Below, piece after piece: positions 10,822-21,108 of a stretch of DNA of 39,420 nt (the stretch's first letter is position 1; each line of letters starts with the position of its first letter). The translations under genes and the position numbers were made by a program. The notes beneath the pieces were generated by a model. The model had not been told where the DNA came from, did not search any database, and worked only from the letters and a program-made list of their open reading frames with translations. This stretch comes from Irineochytrium annulatum (Eukaryota; Chytridiomycota; Chytridiomycetes; Chytridiales; Chytridiaceae): positions 1 to 39,420 of the forward strand of contig JADGJL010000123.1 of assembly GCA_027600665.1 (NCBI GenBank). Direction: 5' to 3'.

Positions 10822-11105
10822 GCTGCGTCGAATGGCGGGGCGAGCGGGGATGCGACGACGACGGCGAGGAGCTGGATGTTGAGAGCCCGGGCAGCGAGGA
10901 CGTTGTGCGTGGCTGGAGTAGAAGATGACCTGAGAAAAGTGACGTTTGCCAACTTCGCAATCGAACAAACCATCGATAGCACCGACGCTTAGAGCTTAGC
11001 TAACGCTGGCTGCTGGACCCTCAGTCCACCCTTTCCAACATAGGTGATACACCCCTTTACATTATGGCACGCAAATTAGTGACTTTTGTAGCGAAATAGC
11101 CTGTT
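10822..11105. promoter_or_regulatory. Divergent promoter region of the membrane protein and WKF genes
   Basis: 284 bp between divergent starts. A minus-strand open frame covers part of it but lacks a supported start; an extra 5' exon of the membrane-protein gene cannot be excluded. No sharp core-promoter motif is visible. Confidence 0.35.
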
Positions 11106-11643
11106 ATGTCGAATTTGGGCAAGCGAAAAATGTTCAGTGATGCCGAAGTAATAAGCTCGAATAAAACGGCTGAAGCTATTGCGCCTGATGCAAAGACAAA
11201 GAGCAAACGAAATAAGGGTTTAAAAAGGAAGTTGGAAAAAACGGCGAAGGCGACGGACGACACGCAGCAGCCGGTCGACGAGGAGCACAAAAAAAGGGAG
11301 CAGGTCCTCGAATACTTAACAGCATGGTCTGAGGATCGCGACAACTGGAAGTTCAAGAAACACGTACAAATCAACATCGTCAGGTAAGGAGTTGCAGAAA
11401 ACGATTTGGATAACACTAAACTGGAGAAGGCATATTTACGATAAAGCCGTTGTGGTGCCTGCCATCTTTAAGACGGCCATCAGTTACATAAAATCCATCA
11501 AAGGGGAGAAACTTTTGGCAGGGATGACGGAGGAGGCAGAAACAATAGTCGCAGAAGACGAGGCGGCGGCGGACACACCTAGAGTTAAGCGGGCCAAGAG
11601 AGTCCTTAAAGCTTTGAAATCAATGTGCAATCCCAATAAATAG
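11106..11643 (+). CDS. WKF-domain protein (C7orf50-like), probable nucleolar factor
   Basis: Exons 11106-11383 and 11430-11643 (46-nt intron, phase 2) give a 163-residue basic protein. The N-terminal half is Lys-rich. The WKF domain (PF10180-type, named for its Trp-Lys-Phe) spans about residues 68-125: VLEYLTAWSEDRDNWKFKKH then HIYDKAVVVPAIFKTAISYI and KSIKGEKLLAGMTEEAETIV, which follows the human C7orf50 pattern without gaps when the intron is placed as here. Family members are small, nucleolar or RNA-associated and poorly characterised; a role in ribosome biogenesis is inferred from the family. The AATAAA poly(A) signal (11635-11640) sits inside the last codons. The gene converges on the SANT gene with only 16 bp between stops. 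Confidence 0.85.
11635..11640 (+). terminator. Poly(A) signal AATAAA overlapping the WKF gene's last codons
   Basis: AATAAA overlaps the end of the ORF, immediately before the TAG stop. Cleavage 10-30 nt downstream would end the transcript within the SANT gene's 3' end on the other strand. Confidence 0.55.
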
Positions 11644-11647
11644 AATA

Positions 11648-11653
11648 TTTATT
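11648..11653 (-). terminator. Poly(A) signal AATAAA just after the SANT gene stop
   Basis: TTTATT on the plus strand reads AATAAA on the minus strand, about 7 nt past the SANT stop codon. Cleavage downstream would fall inside the WKF coding region on the opposite strand. Confidence 0.55.
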
Positions 11654-11659
11654 TGTTGC

Positions 11660-13291
11660 TTAGTCTACAGCCTTACTCCGCGTGCGGACGCCTGCGCGGT
11701 AGTCGTTCAATCCGTCTTTGCCAAAGGAGTTGAGGATTGCCTCACCCCCACCTCGAACAACAGCCCTGCCGTTGCCATCAATGCCCAAACTCGACCCTAG
11801 GAAGTTGCCCTTCGTCTCCCCTGTCGTCCCCTTCGACTTCTCATATTTTAATCTCCGAGTCTCACTATTCTTGAAGGAATTCGTGCCGCTGATATACCGC
11901 ACATACTCCTCGTCCTCCCGTTTTATATTCTTTTTATAACTCTTGATTTTGGTGTATCGCAGAACATGTTTCCTCGAATAGTACGCTTCAATGCACTCCG
12001 CAGTAGATCGTGTCGGCACGTACTCCCTCGAGACGCGAGAAAAGTTTTTGCCACACGCCTCCAGGCCTCTATCCATCGCATCAAGCTCCGCGGGCGGCCA
12101 CGCCGGTAGCGGTAGCAAACACGACTCGACCGCAAAGTCCGGCAGGGGACCCGACGTTTTCTCGGCTTCTGGGATAGTGACTGAACTTGCGAAGGCTTCT
12201 TCAAACGCTGGGAAATTCGGGAAAGCTCCATCCATCTGCAGACGTGATAATGCGCTCGCGCCAAAGCTGCTGTCGCCATTTAACTCTTCGGAGTGATGTC
12301 CTTTCGTTATGGATGCATTCGTGGCCGACTCAGATACTGGGGCCTTCGAGTCTACATCCATAATATTTGTATCCTGTGCCGCTGACGATGACGCGGCAGC
12401 CAAGGCAGCTGTACGAAACAGTGTAGGAGAATTGACGACAAGTGCCGGTATTATGGCGGCCATTTTCGCTGCGTTGAACGGCCGGAGTGAACCAGATTTT
12501 GATAACGCCGCCGTTATGGTCGCCTCCGGGTTATAACGCGCCGTCCGTCCTCCTCCGGTTCTACCAGAAGCACGCCGGTTAGTGATTGCAGCCGCCGCAG
12601 CGGTCGTAATTGTGACTGCGGCCGCAAGGGACGGATCTTTCGACAAAGCGCCGCGCGTAATAGGCTTCGTAGCTCCGAGCAGCGCTGGCGGTCGCTGGCC
12701 GTCTTCAACTTTCTGCTCATCATCCACATCCATCGCCTCCTCGATTTCTGCGTTGCCACCAGCTACGTCAACTTCGCCATCCGCACTCTCCAGCTCATCC
12801 TCTCCACCCTTTATCGCCCCCGCTGCGGTAACCGAGGGTCTCGCCGCTTCTTCTGAAACCGCCAGCATGTCGCCGTCCGACAGTGCGGCCGACTGATGTT
12901 CACTGGATACGGTTTTGAGAAACCGCGAAGATCCCAGAAACTCCTTCTCCGCGGTAGGTAGCATCTCCTCAACGTGTTGAACGTCATCGTCGATTGCAGT
13001 ATCGGCCATCGCACCTTCCGCATCTTCTCCCAGGTCGTCGTCTTCCAAAGTCTCCGCCCTCTGCTGTTCGCCCCCTACATCGTCTATGTTGTCGTAGCCA
13101 TCATTCTGCCGTTCGCCCTCAACCTGCAATTCGCCATCATTCCCTTCGCCTTCGCTTTGCCCCTCCGCATCCTTATTGTCGAAAAAGCCGATCCAGCCCT
13201 CCGTGTCCCCGATCTCTGACAGAGCATCAATGTCGTCGTCAGCCGTCTCAGGCAGATGAAGTAATAGACTCGGTTTGTCCACAGGATCCAT
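11660..13291 (-). CDS. Acidic SANT-domain chromatin-type protein
   Basis: Single-exon gene, 543 residues from the ATG at 13291 (the open frame extends upstream only from a TTG). The first ~200 residues are very acidic (Asp/Glu/Gly-rich), followed by Ala-rich segments. Residues about 398-449 form a SANT/Myb-like domain: WPPAELDAMDRGLEACGKNF, SRVSREYVPTRSTAECIEAY, YSRK. This spacing (aromatic, GLxxxGKNF, RT-x-ECI-x-YY) is that of SANT modules in MIER/MTA/RCOR-type corepressors, which bind histone tails or histone deacetylases. No ELM2 domain is visible upstream, so a canonical MIER/MTA orthologue is not claimed. A basic region (YTKIKSYKKNIKRE) follows the SANT domain. Nuclear location is inferred. 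It shares a 78-bp promoter region with XMAP215. Confidence 0.72.
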   Translation of the reverse strand: MDPVDKPSLLLHLPETADDDIDALSEIGDTEGWIGFFDNKDAEGQSEGEGNDGELQVEGERQNDGYDNIDDVGGEQQRAETLEDDDLGEDAEGAMADTAIDDDVQHVEEMLPTAEKEFLGSSRFLKTVSSEHQSAALSDGDMLAVSEEAARPSVTAAGAIKGGEDELESADGEVDVAGGNAEIEEAMDVDDEQKVEDGQRPPALLGATKPITRGALSKDPSLAAAVTITTAAAAAITNRRASGRTGGGRTARYNPEATITAALSKSGSLRPFNAAKMAAIIPALVVNSPTLFRTAALAAASSSAAQDTNIMDVDSKAPVSESATNASITKGHHSEELNGDSSFGASALSRLQMDGAFPNFPAFEEAFASSVTIPEAEKTSGPLPDFAVESCLLPLPAWPPAELDAMDRGLEACGKNFSRVSREYVPTRSTAECIEAYYSRKHVLRYTKIKSYKKNIKREDEEYVRYISGTNSFKNSETRRLKYEKSKGTTGETKGNFLGSSLGIDGNGRAVVRGGGEAILNSFGKDGLNDYRAGVRTRSKAVD

Positions 13292-13369
13292 TGCCCCTTC
13301 GTCACTCAATCGTTCGTGAGAATTTCCCTCCAAGCATCGTTCGGGCACACGAGTCCGGGACAAGCTATT
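13292..13369. promoter_or_regulatory. 78-bp bidirectional promoter region, SANT gene and XMAP215
   Basis: Only 78 bp lie between the two divergent ATGs, so both core promoters and 5' UTRs must fit here or overlap the opposite coding sequence. No TATA element is seen. The role is inferred from geometry. Confidence 0.5.
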
Positions 13370-16300
13370 ATGGCGGACCAGGATGAGGACTTCACCAGCT
13401 TGCCGCTGCTAGAGCGACTCGCGCACAAGGCAAGGCAGCATCCATTCTCAGGACTGGTGCTAGTGCCGATGACTAACAATCGTTGTAGTCGTGGAAGGCC
13501 CGGCAAAGCGCATACGATGAATGTGCGAAGATCTTTAGAACGCTGGATCCCGACGCAGATGCGGAGTATAGGAAGTACCAGGAATATCTTAAGAAGATGG
13601 CCACCGATGCGAATATCGTCGCCCAGGAGGCTGGGGTGAACGCCATTCTGGCCTTTGTGGAGAACGCACCGTTTGGAGCAAAGTGAGAAACATCAATGCT
13701 AAGAGGGTACTGGACTTTCCATCTCACCACTTTGTTGTTGCTTGGAAGAACCCGACACGTTTTGGCACCGATTATCGTCGAGAAGTGCCTCGGATCTACT
13801 CGGGCGGGAACAAAGGCGAAGGGGATTGAAGTTTTGCTTATGTACATTGAGGTAGAGAACAAGTCGGACGGAGTTATTGTAAGTGTCGGGATAAGGCGAT
13901 TAGGTCGAGTTGTTCTAAGGCCGTCAGATTAACACATGATTTCACGTCCGCAGGAGGACGTCATATCGGGCTTGGATCACAAGACTCCGAAGCTTGTCGT
14001 ATCTTGCATTACGGTCTTAAAGGAGGCTTTGAGGTAAGAAGCTTCTCTAGTGTCCGCGTTAACTCACTTTGTACGAAGGCTTTTTGGAATAAAGGTGTTT
14101 AACATCAAGCCGGTTTTAAAGCAGCTGCCGAAGATGTTTGATCACAAAGATAAAAGTGTGCGAGTAGAGGTACACAAATTTTTCGTGCGAGTTGCATACT
14201 TAAAATGTCACAGGGCTCCGCTCTTGTAGTTGAAATGTACAGGTGGCTCGGGCAAGCTATCGCTCCATCTCTAGCAGAGTTGAAACCTGTTCAAATAAAG
14301 GAGTTAAACGAGCTGTTTGAGAGTTTGACACCCGACCGTCCTGTTCCCGAGCGGTATGTCCGTGCCGAGCAAATAAAGCGCGCGGAAGCTGGGCCACTTC
14401 CTGAAGGTTAACTTGTTTCAACACCGTCGACCGCTGTTGACGTTTACAGATGCTGTTGAGTCGGAAATCGTTGAAGTCGAGGCCGAACCTGTCGACCAGT
14501 TTGATATCTCCGATCCCGTTAACGTTTTGGATAAAATGCCTCCGAAGTTTTACGATGAGCTAGTAAGCTTAACGATCGAGTTGTGAATGTAACGCTGGCG
14601 TAGGCCTCGACGAAGTGGAAAGAGCGCAAGGAAATATTGGAGGCGCTGCTTGTCCTTGTGAAGGTTCCTAAGCTAGAGGACGGGCGGTACGGAGAGCTCG
14701 TTAATGCTCTTTCAAAGGTTTACTGTCACTTTCCTCCTTCCCTTTCTGACCTACATTTGCAGCGCATCAATGACAATAACATTCTCGTCGTTACTCTCGC
14801 GGTTAACTGCATTGAACATATTGCAAAGGGCCTTCGATCATCATTTTCACAATACCGAAATATTGTACGCAGAAACGAAACAATGCGGCCTAACTGCGAA
14901 TAGGTCCTTTCCCCTATGCTAGAGAAGTTCAAAGAGAAGAAAGTAGCTGTTTTAGAAGCGTTAAGAGCGGCTCTGGATGCCGTTTTTCTTTGCGTAATGG
15001 CACCAATATTGCGCAATTTATCTAATGATTTTTTTTCAAGGTGACACTTACGGACGTGCTAGACGACGTTACTACGTGCGCACAACATAAAAATCCTCAG
15101 GTGCGCCTGGAGGTTGTGCAGTGGGTGACGCGCTCCTTAAAATCGCTGCGTAAAATTCCGGGCAAAGCTGAAACAAAGTCGTTAGCCGAGACTCTTGTTA
15201 AGGTGTACTTTCCTTTTTTTTTTCTCGTATTTATCAAATTCAGTCATTGGAAGATGGGGATGCGGCCGTTCGTGATGCCGCCGCGGAATGCTTTGGGACG
15301 CTGATGAAGTTGGTTACGGAACGAGCATTGGCATCCTACTTGGAAAAAATCGATAAATCCAAAGAAGGAAAAATTCGGGAGTCCTTCGAGAAGGCTGAAA
15401 CAAAACTTGGAGGGAGACGGATTACGAAGCCAGAGATATCCGCTACGGTAGATGCACACCATTTGAGCCGCCTAATACAATCTTTGTAGAACAAGGAAAA
15501 CCGTCCTCCCTCGGCTAATGCTCCCAATTATACTGCCAGGGCGAAAGAAGTATCAGCGAAGGCTGCTAGTAAGGTAACGGAATTTTGTCTCAACATTGTG
15601 TGCTAACTATTTACTACAGGCTTCTATTGCGCCAAAGCGGCCAGCTTCGTCATCAGCTGTAGGGAAGACCGGAAGTGCGGCAGCGACATCTAAGGCAGAC
15701 CCTGTTTCAACGAAGCGAAAGGTTGCCGTTGAGGAGGAACCGATTACTTATAGATACAATGACGAAACTTCGTCCGACTGGATGTCAGAGCATTTTCCCG
15801 ATATAAATTTCACCGAGTTTGGCGATGCAAACTGGAAGGTCAGACTGGGAGGTAACAGCTTTTCAGGAAGGCGCACTTAACACAATGTAGTTAGCCAAGC
15901 CTTAACTGAAGCTTTGAAGATCATGTCGCCAAGTGACATCGAGGCGGAAGCGGTGACGCGGACTTTGCTGAAGAGCCCGGGGTGGAAGGAGAGCAACTTT
16001 CAGGTTGTCACGTGCATGATCAATATGTTCATTTTGGTGTCGAAATCCCAGACTTTCAAAAGAGGATCTGCGAGCCTTCTTGTCGCTGGTACGTTATTGC
16101 TCATTGCGCCCCTTTTACATGTACAGGCGTTGGTGACAAGCTGGGAGATATGAAGGTGAAGAAGGTGGCAGCAGAATGTTTGACGTCGTTTGCGGAGGCA
16201 GTCACTTTACAATACGTTCTGTCGGAACTATATGAACCCTTAACAAAGGCTAAGAGCCCCAAATTGCTCTCTGACTCGTTGCTTTGGATACATCAGTCTA

Positions 16301-19300
16301 TCTTAGAGTTTGGTATCAAGGGTATTCATGTGAAAGAGCTGGTGGGATTCCTAAAAGCTTGCCTGGGGAATAGCAACGCCGCTGTTCGTAACGCTAGTGT
16401 TACCGCGTTAGGAGGCTTGCGGATGTTTATCGGCCCAGGTACGCTAGCCCGAACTTACTGCTTCGCTAATTGCGTTAGATGCGCGGAACTTGGTTGCGGA
16501 CCTTAGTCCGGCATTGCTTGCTACAATTGATGCTGAGTTCGAAAAAGTAGCGTCCCGTGATCCTCCACAAGCGGTGAAGGCGCAAGCTGCGGTACGGCTT
16601 ATTTTGATACCTTATTTTAAACCTCCGTAGAGCTCCGATACGAAATTGAAAGACGCCACGGAGGAACTCTTCCCGCGGGTCGATATCGGAGCGCAGGTGC
16701 CGACAGAAGTAATAAATGTAAGCTTGCGTGACATTACTTCCTTTTAAGGTGATTTTGCAGAATCTGTCCGACTCAAATTGGAAAATCAGAAAAGAAGGCC
16801 TTGATGAAGTCTCCGCGATAGTGCAGGCGGCGAATAGGCGTATACAGCCGAATTTAGGGGAGCTTACCGCAGCTTTAAAATTGCGTTTGGCGGACAGCAA
16901 TAAAAATCTTGCGATGGCTGCTGTTGAAATATGTGGTCACATCGCCCTTGCAATGGGCAAACCATTTGAACGACACGTGAAAGTTATGTTCTCACCGATG
17001 GCTTTGCTATTATCCGATCAAAAAGTTCACATCCGAGGCGCGGCGCTCGCAGCACTCGATAATGTGTTCAACGCTGTTGGAATTGATCCTTGTGTTACGT
17101 CAATTGCACAAACTCTTATGGTGGATCAGCCTCAGCTTCGAAAGGATTTGTTGAAATGGTGCGGGGAGAAGTTAGAGTTCTCTCGGAACGAGCAGAAGTT
17201 ACCTTTGCCGGATATGGAGCCCTTTGTACATCCCATACTAGTTTGCTTACAAGATAAGAACTCCGATGTCCGAAAATATGCGACAACAATTTTACAATTC
17301 GTCGCGGAACGTGTCGGTGTGGAATTCATTCACGGAAAGGCGGGAGATCTTTATAAAGGGGCGGCCCTTGCATCAATTACTCCCTATATAGAAGGTCTAA
17401 GGTCGACTACAGCCGCCAGCCGCCCCGGGACGTCAGCGAAAGCGCTGGCAACGCCTTTGAAACTGAAGAGGGGCTCTACAATAAATCCTCTTGCTACCAG
17501 TACGGACGATAATTCACAAGGCGTTCCATCTAGTAAGTTGAAGGCGCCAACAGCTACCGCGAAAATGGTTAAATTGAGGCCTGCAAGCACAGTGGGCAAT
17601 ATAACCTCGAAAAACACGAGCTCTTCTTCGTTGGACTCGGTGGTGCCAGTTTTATCTAGTGATAATCGTCAAAAAGAAATGCGGGCGGGTCAAGATAGGG
17701 GGTTAAACAAATGGACGTTTGAGACGCCAAGGCGCGAGCTAGTTGACTTTTTAGCGGAGCAGTGCGAGGGGAACCTGTCCCCCGCTATAATCACGCTGCT
17801 GTTTAGCACTGATCACTATAAGGAGAAAGATTATCTGACCGCGCTGACGCAGTTGGACGACGCCTTAACTCAGGCAATAGCGACGCAAGATTCGGAAGCA
17901 AGCGATGCGTTTATTGCAAATTCAGACCTGATTCTGAAGTATCTGACGCTTCGCTTCTTCGATACGAATACAAGTATGCTGATAAAGTGTTTGGAACTGC
18001 TTGAGCACCTCTTCTCGTTGATGGACGAAAAAGGCTGCATACTTACAGACTACGAGGCATCATCATTTTTGCCGTTCTTTGTCAACAAGGTACACTAACT
18101 AACAAACGTTGACAAGATGACTAAGACATTTGTGAGGTGGGCGACAACAAAGAGACGATGAGGGCGAAAATACGCAATATTCTTCGCCAGATTGTTCGCA
18201 TATATCCGGCTAGCAAATTGTTTGGGTATTTATTGGACGCGTTGAAGTCGAAGAATTCTCGAACACGCACGGAATGCCTAGAGGAACTTGGGGAACTGGT
18301 GAAGAGAAACGGAATGGGCGTTTGCGTTCCGTCAAAAGCCTTTCCTGTTATTGCGGCCCAAATCGCGGACTCAGACGCAAAGGTTCGAAATGCAGCAATC
18401 GGGGTTGTAACTCAGTCCTACATCCTTATCGGAGATTTGGTCTACAAAAATTTGGGCCGACTGTCGGAAAAGGACAAGAGCATGATTGAGGAAAAAATAA
18501 AGCGCCTGCCAGCGCAGACCTCAGTATTGCGGCAGAAGTCAATCCCTTCATCGGTGGACGATATACCGACAACAAAAGCATCGAGACCCCTAAGCGTTCA
18601 GTCTTACCAAGATTCACAACCCGCAGCCAGACAGGATAGCGTGTTACACGGGTCTGCCGTTGCCGGCTTAGTCGGGATGCCCTCGCAACGACCGATGTCA
18701 TACCACGAAGGGGCCGCGCGGGCAAGCCAACCGGCTTCTTTTAGGAAGGAGTTTAGCCTGGACTTCGAAACATCGCAAAGGTTTGGCGACGAAGGCCGCC
18801 GCGCTCCGTCATCGGCGCAGTCGATGCCTGATGTTTCGCAGTACCGACAGTCGTCTGTTAGCGAGAAGTCCTCTTGGGCAACCGAATCTGCAATTGAAGA
18901 AGCAAATGTTATTGAAACCCCGCCAACACTTCAGAACGCGGCGAATATCATGGATTATATCATTGCACAGATAACAGCAGGCGATGCTTACAAAAGTATC
19001 GAGGCACTCAAGGAACTGGAGAACTCTCTCACTAATTCAACGGTATCGATAAGACCTCACCTGGATGAAGTTATATCTGCAATAACTTTGCAAATCCGGA
19101 TCGCTTTTACTGCGGCGGATATAGCCAGCGCAGGGACGGCGAGATTGTGCAAGCATCTCGTAAACGTCTTGGTTCAAGTCTTCTCTGTTACGGAGTTCGC
19201 TCGCGCAGCGGGTATTGAGCCTATGCAGCAATGCATTCAGGAGCTGCTGGTTCGGTTACTGGACCCGCATCTTCAGCAATTCGAGCATGGGCCTTCTTTA

Positions 19301-20603
19301 GCCCGGGCCCTTAATATTCTTATGGTGCGCATTTTGGAGAATTGTGATCGAAACAAATCTTTCAGGTACGTGCTTCGAAAGAGAGTTACTTTTGATTTGG
19401 TATGTCTCAGCGTGCTTTTGAATCTCATGCAACAATCTACGATGGCTACTCTACAGGCGGATCCCAGTGAAGTCGCTGGTCATGCGAAGTATACGGAGTT
19501 GGTCATGAAGTGTGTTTGGAAGATGACAAAGGTGATCTCTCAACTGCTGGAACAAAACCTTCTTGATCCAACCAAGTTGCTGCTCACTATACATGAGTTT
19601 CTCGAAATTTCCCCTCCGAGTGATTGGAAGCGGCGACTACAGGAAAAGACTATCCCGCAGGCGGATATGCCCTTGAGGACTATCAAAACGATACTGCACG
19701 AAATCGTTTCCTTTTACGGGGATTCCTACGTTAACTTTCTGTCGCTAATCCCCGATCCTCAAAGGAGCCACGCGGTGCAGTATTTGAAACAGCTTCTAGA
19801 ACAGGAGAAGAAAAAGAACGGGGTGTTAAGTAAAGCTATATCGAGTGAGAGCAGAAGCGAACCAGCTTCCCTAGGGCCTTCCCCCCCTAATCGGTTTGCT
19901 GCTGAACCACCATCGCCGCCGGAGTCGCAAACACCTCCAGATATTTGTCGTCCAACAACCGGGTGTTTGACCGACGAGGAAGCGGACCACGAGTTAACTG
20001 TGATATTTGCACGGATTGGACAGAAGGATGAGACAAAGCAGGGGATTGCCGACCTTTATGCGTTCAAAAAGCGGCACCCGGAATGCGAATCGAGAGTGGC
20101 GGCGCATCTGGGAGTTACGGGGAACTACTTCCAGGGATATATCAAGAGAGGTCTAGCGGCCTTGGAGGCGGACGAACGGGATAGCGCCAATACTATTTTG
20201 GCTGGACCCGCAAGCGCAGACCTTCCGGCAAATGGAAACCACAAAGGTATGGCAGACAAGACGCCGATTTGTTCTGAGCGTCCTCGTAGCACAAGTATCA
20301 GGTGACTTGGATTATAAAGAAACGCTGGTACGCTTGCAGCAAAGGTTAGGAGGGAACATCGCGTCAATCGACAACTCCCATGATTCGGCTTCAGTGCCAA
20401 ATATGGCCTACAAAAGTATTCCGTCCATCACTACCTCATCAGCAAGTAGCAGGTTCGGATTTCAATCAAAGCAGCAGCTTCATGCGGATACGTTTGTGTC
20501 GGGTGTTTCGGGTCAAGGCGATCAACCGCAAACCGTCGAACAGCTAAAGCAACGGCTGGCTAAAATGAGAGACCGGAGTCAGGTTCACAATGACTTTTCT
20601 TAA
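13370..20603 (+). CDS. STU2: XMAP215/ch-TOG/Stu2 family microtubule polymerase, five-TOG form
   Basis: Processive microtubule plus-end polymerase; TOG domains bind tubulin dimers. About 22 exons (first 13370-13429, last 20302-20603; main ones 16749-18089, 18137-19365, 19411-20246) give ~2088 residues, close to animal ch-TOG (~2030) and far longer than yeast Stu2 (~890). TOG1 starts SWKARQSAYDECAKIF; TOG2 includes KWKERKEILEALLVLV; TOG3 FGDANWKVRLG; TOG4 LSDSNWKIRKEGLDEVSAIV; TOG5 LILKYLTLRFFDTNTSMLIK and TRTECLEELGELVKRNGMGV. A C-terminal helical domain (KYTELVMKCVWKM; IFARIGQKDETKQGIADLYA) matches the TACC-binding end of ch-TOG. Intron 1 (13430-13488) is GC-AG; one intron is 31 nt (16718-16748). 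Exon 14904-14994 carries an apparent +1 frameshift at an A4 run (14940-14943). The gene diverges from the SANT gene. Confidence 0.95.
13430..13488 (+). other. GC-AG intron (first intron of XMAP215)
   Basis: Donor CAAG|GCAAGG and acceptor TTGTAG|TCG, with branch-like GACTAAC 15 nt before the acceptor. Removing these 59 nt joins LERLAHK to SWKARQ in phase, as in the family TOG1 start (EHK-WKAR). No GT donor gives this junction. Confidence 0.85.
16718..16748 (+). other. 31-nt intron in XMAP215
   Basis: GTAAGC donor and TTTTAAG acceptor; removing 31 nt joins VPTEVIN to VILQNLSDSNWKIRKE, keeping the TOG4 first helix. An alternative acceptor 12 nt downstream (TTTTGCAG, 43-nt intron) keeps the frame but deletes four residues of that helix, so splicing here is ambiguous. 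Confidence 0.6.
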
Positions 20604-21108
20604 ATAGTGGGGCTTGGTATTAGAATGGTGCGTGTAAGGCGGGTACGGACGCCAAGAGGCGAGGTCTAGTCGTGTATTATAGTGTATTTATTAAACGATG
20701 CAAACGGCACTTGGCATGAGGGATCATGAAGACGACGAAAGATGAAATGCGACGGCCTTTAAATGACAACTAGAAAATTTTTACAAGCGCAGTGGACTAG
20801 TTGAACACGTCTTCCGTAGCATGAGCCTGTATGTGGGTGGACGCCGGCGCGCAGCCCAAAGCAGCCGCCAACCGCTTCTCGCCAAAACGCGTCTTGCAGC
20901 ATGGGAGACTGCCCAACGTGATAACGTCGACAAGCACAAGTAGGCGTGCAATCCGTTGTTTATTCAATAGCAGGGAAATGAGAAGACAAATGAAACGCAC
21001 ATTGCAAAAATACACGCAGTTGGATGAGAAAAATAGCATTTCAATGCTAGGGGGGAAGACAAATTGAAAAGATTAATGCGGGATATGATAACAAAATATC
21101 CTTGTCGG
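20604..21108. other. Convergent intergenic region, XMAP215 and ARB1 3' ends
   Basis: 505 bp between convergent stops. Minus-strand AATAAA motifs occur at 20964-20959 (145 nt after the ARB1 stop) and 20692-20687. A GC-rich island at about 20805-20935 interrupts otherwise AT-rich sequence and reads in the minus strand as a short Cys/Ala-containing peptide (SLPCCKTRFGEKRLAAALGC) ending in a TAG stop; I cannot assign it to a gene. No plus-strand AATAAA for XMAP215 is seen. Confidence 0.45.

Noticed and set aside
14944..14956. 13-nt GTAG...TTTTAG segment that would restore the XMAP215 frame
   Set aside because: It is far below any known spliceosomal intron size, and removing it would delete conserved residues.
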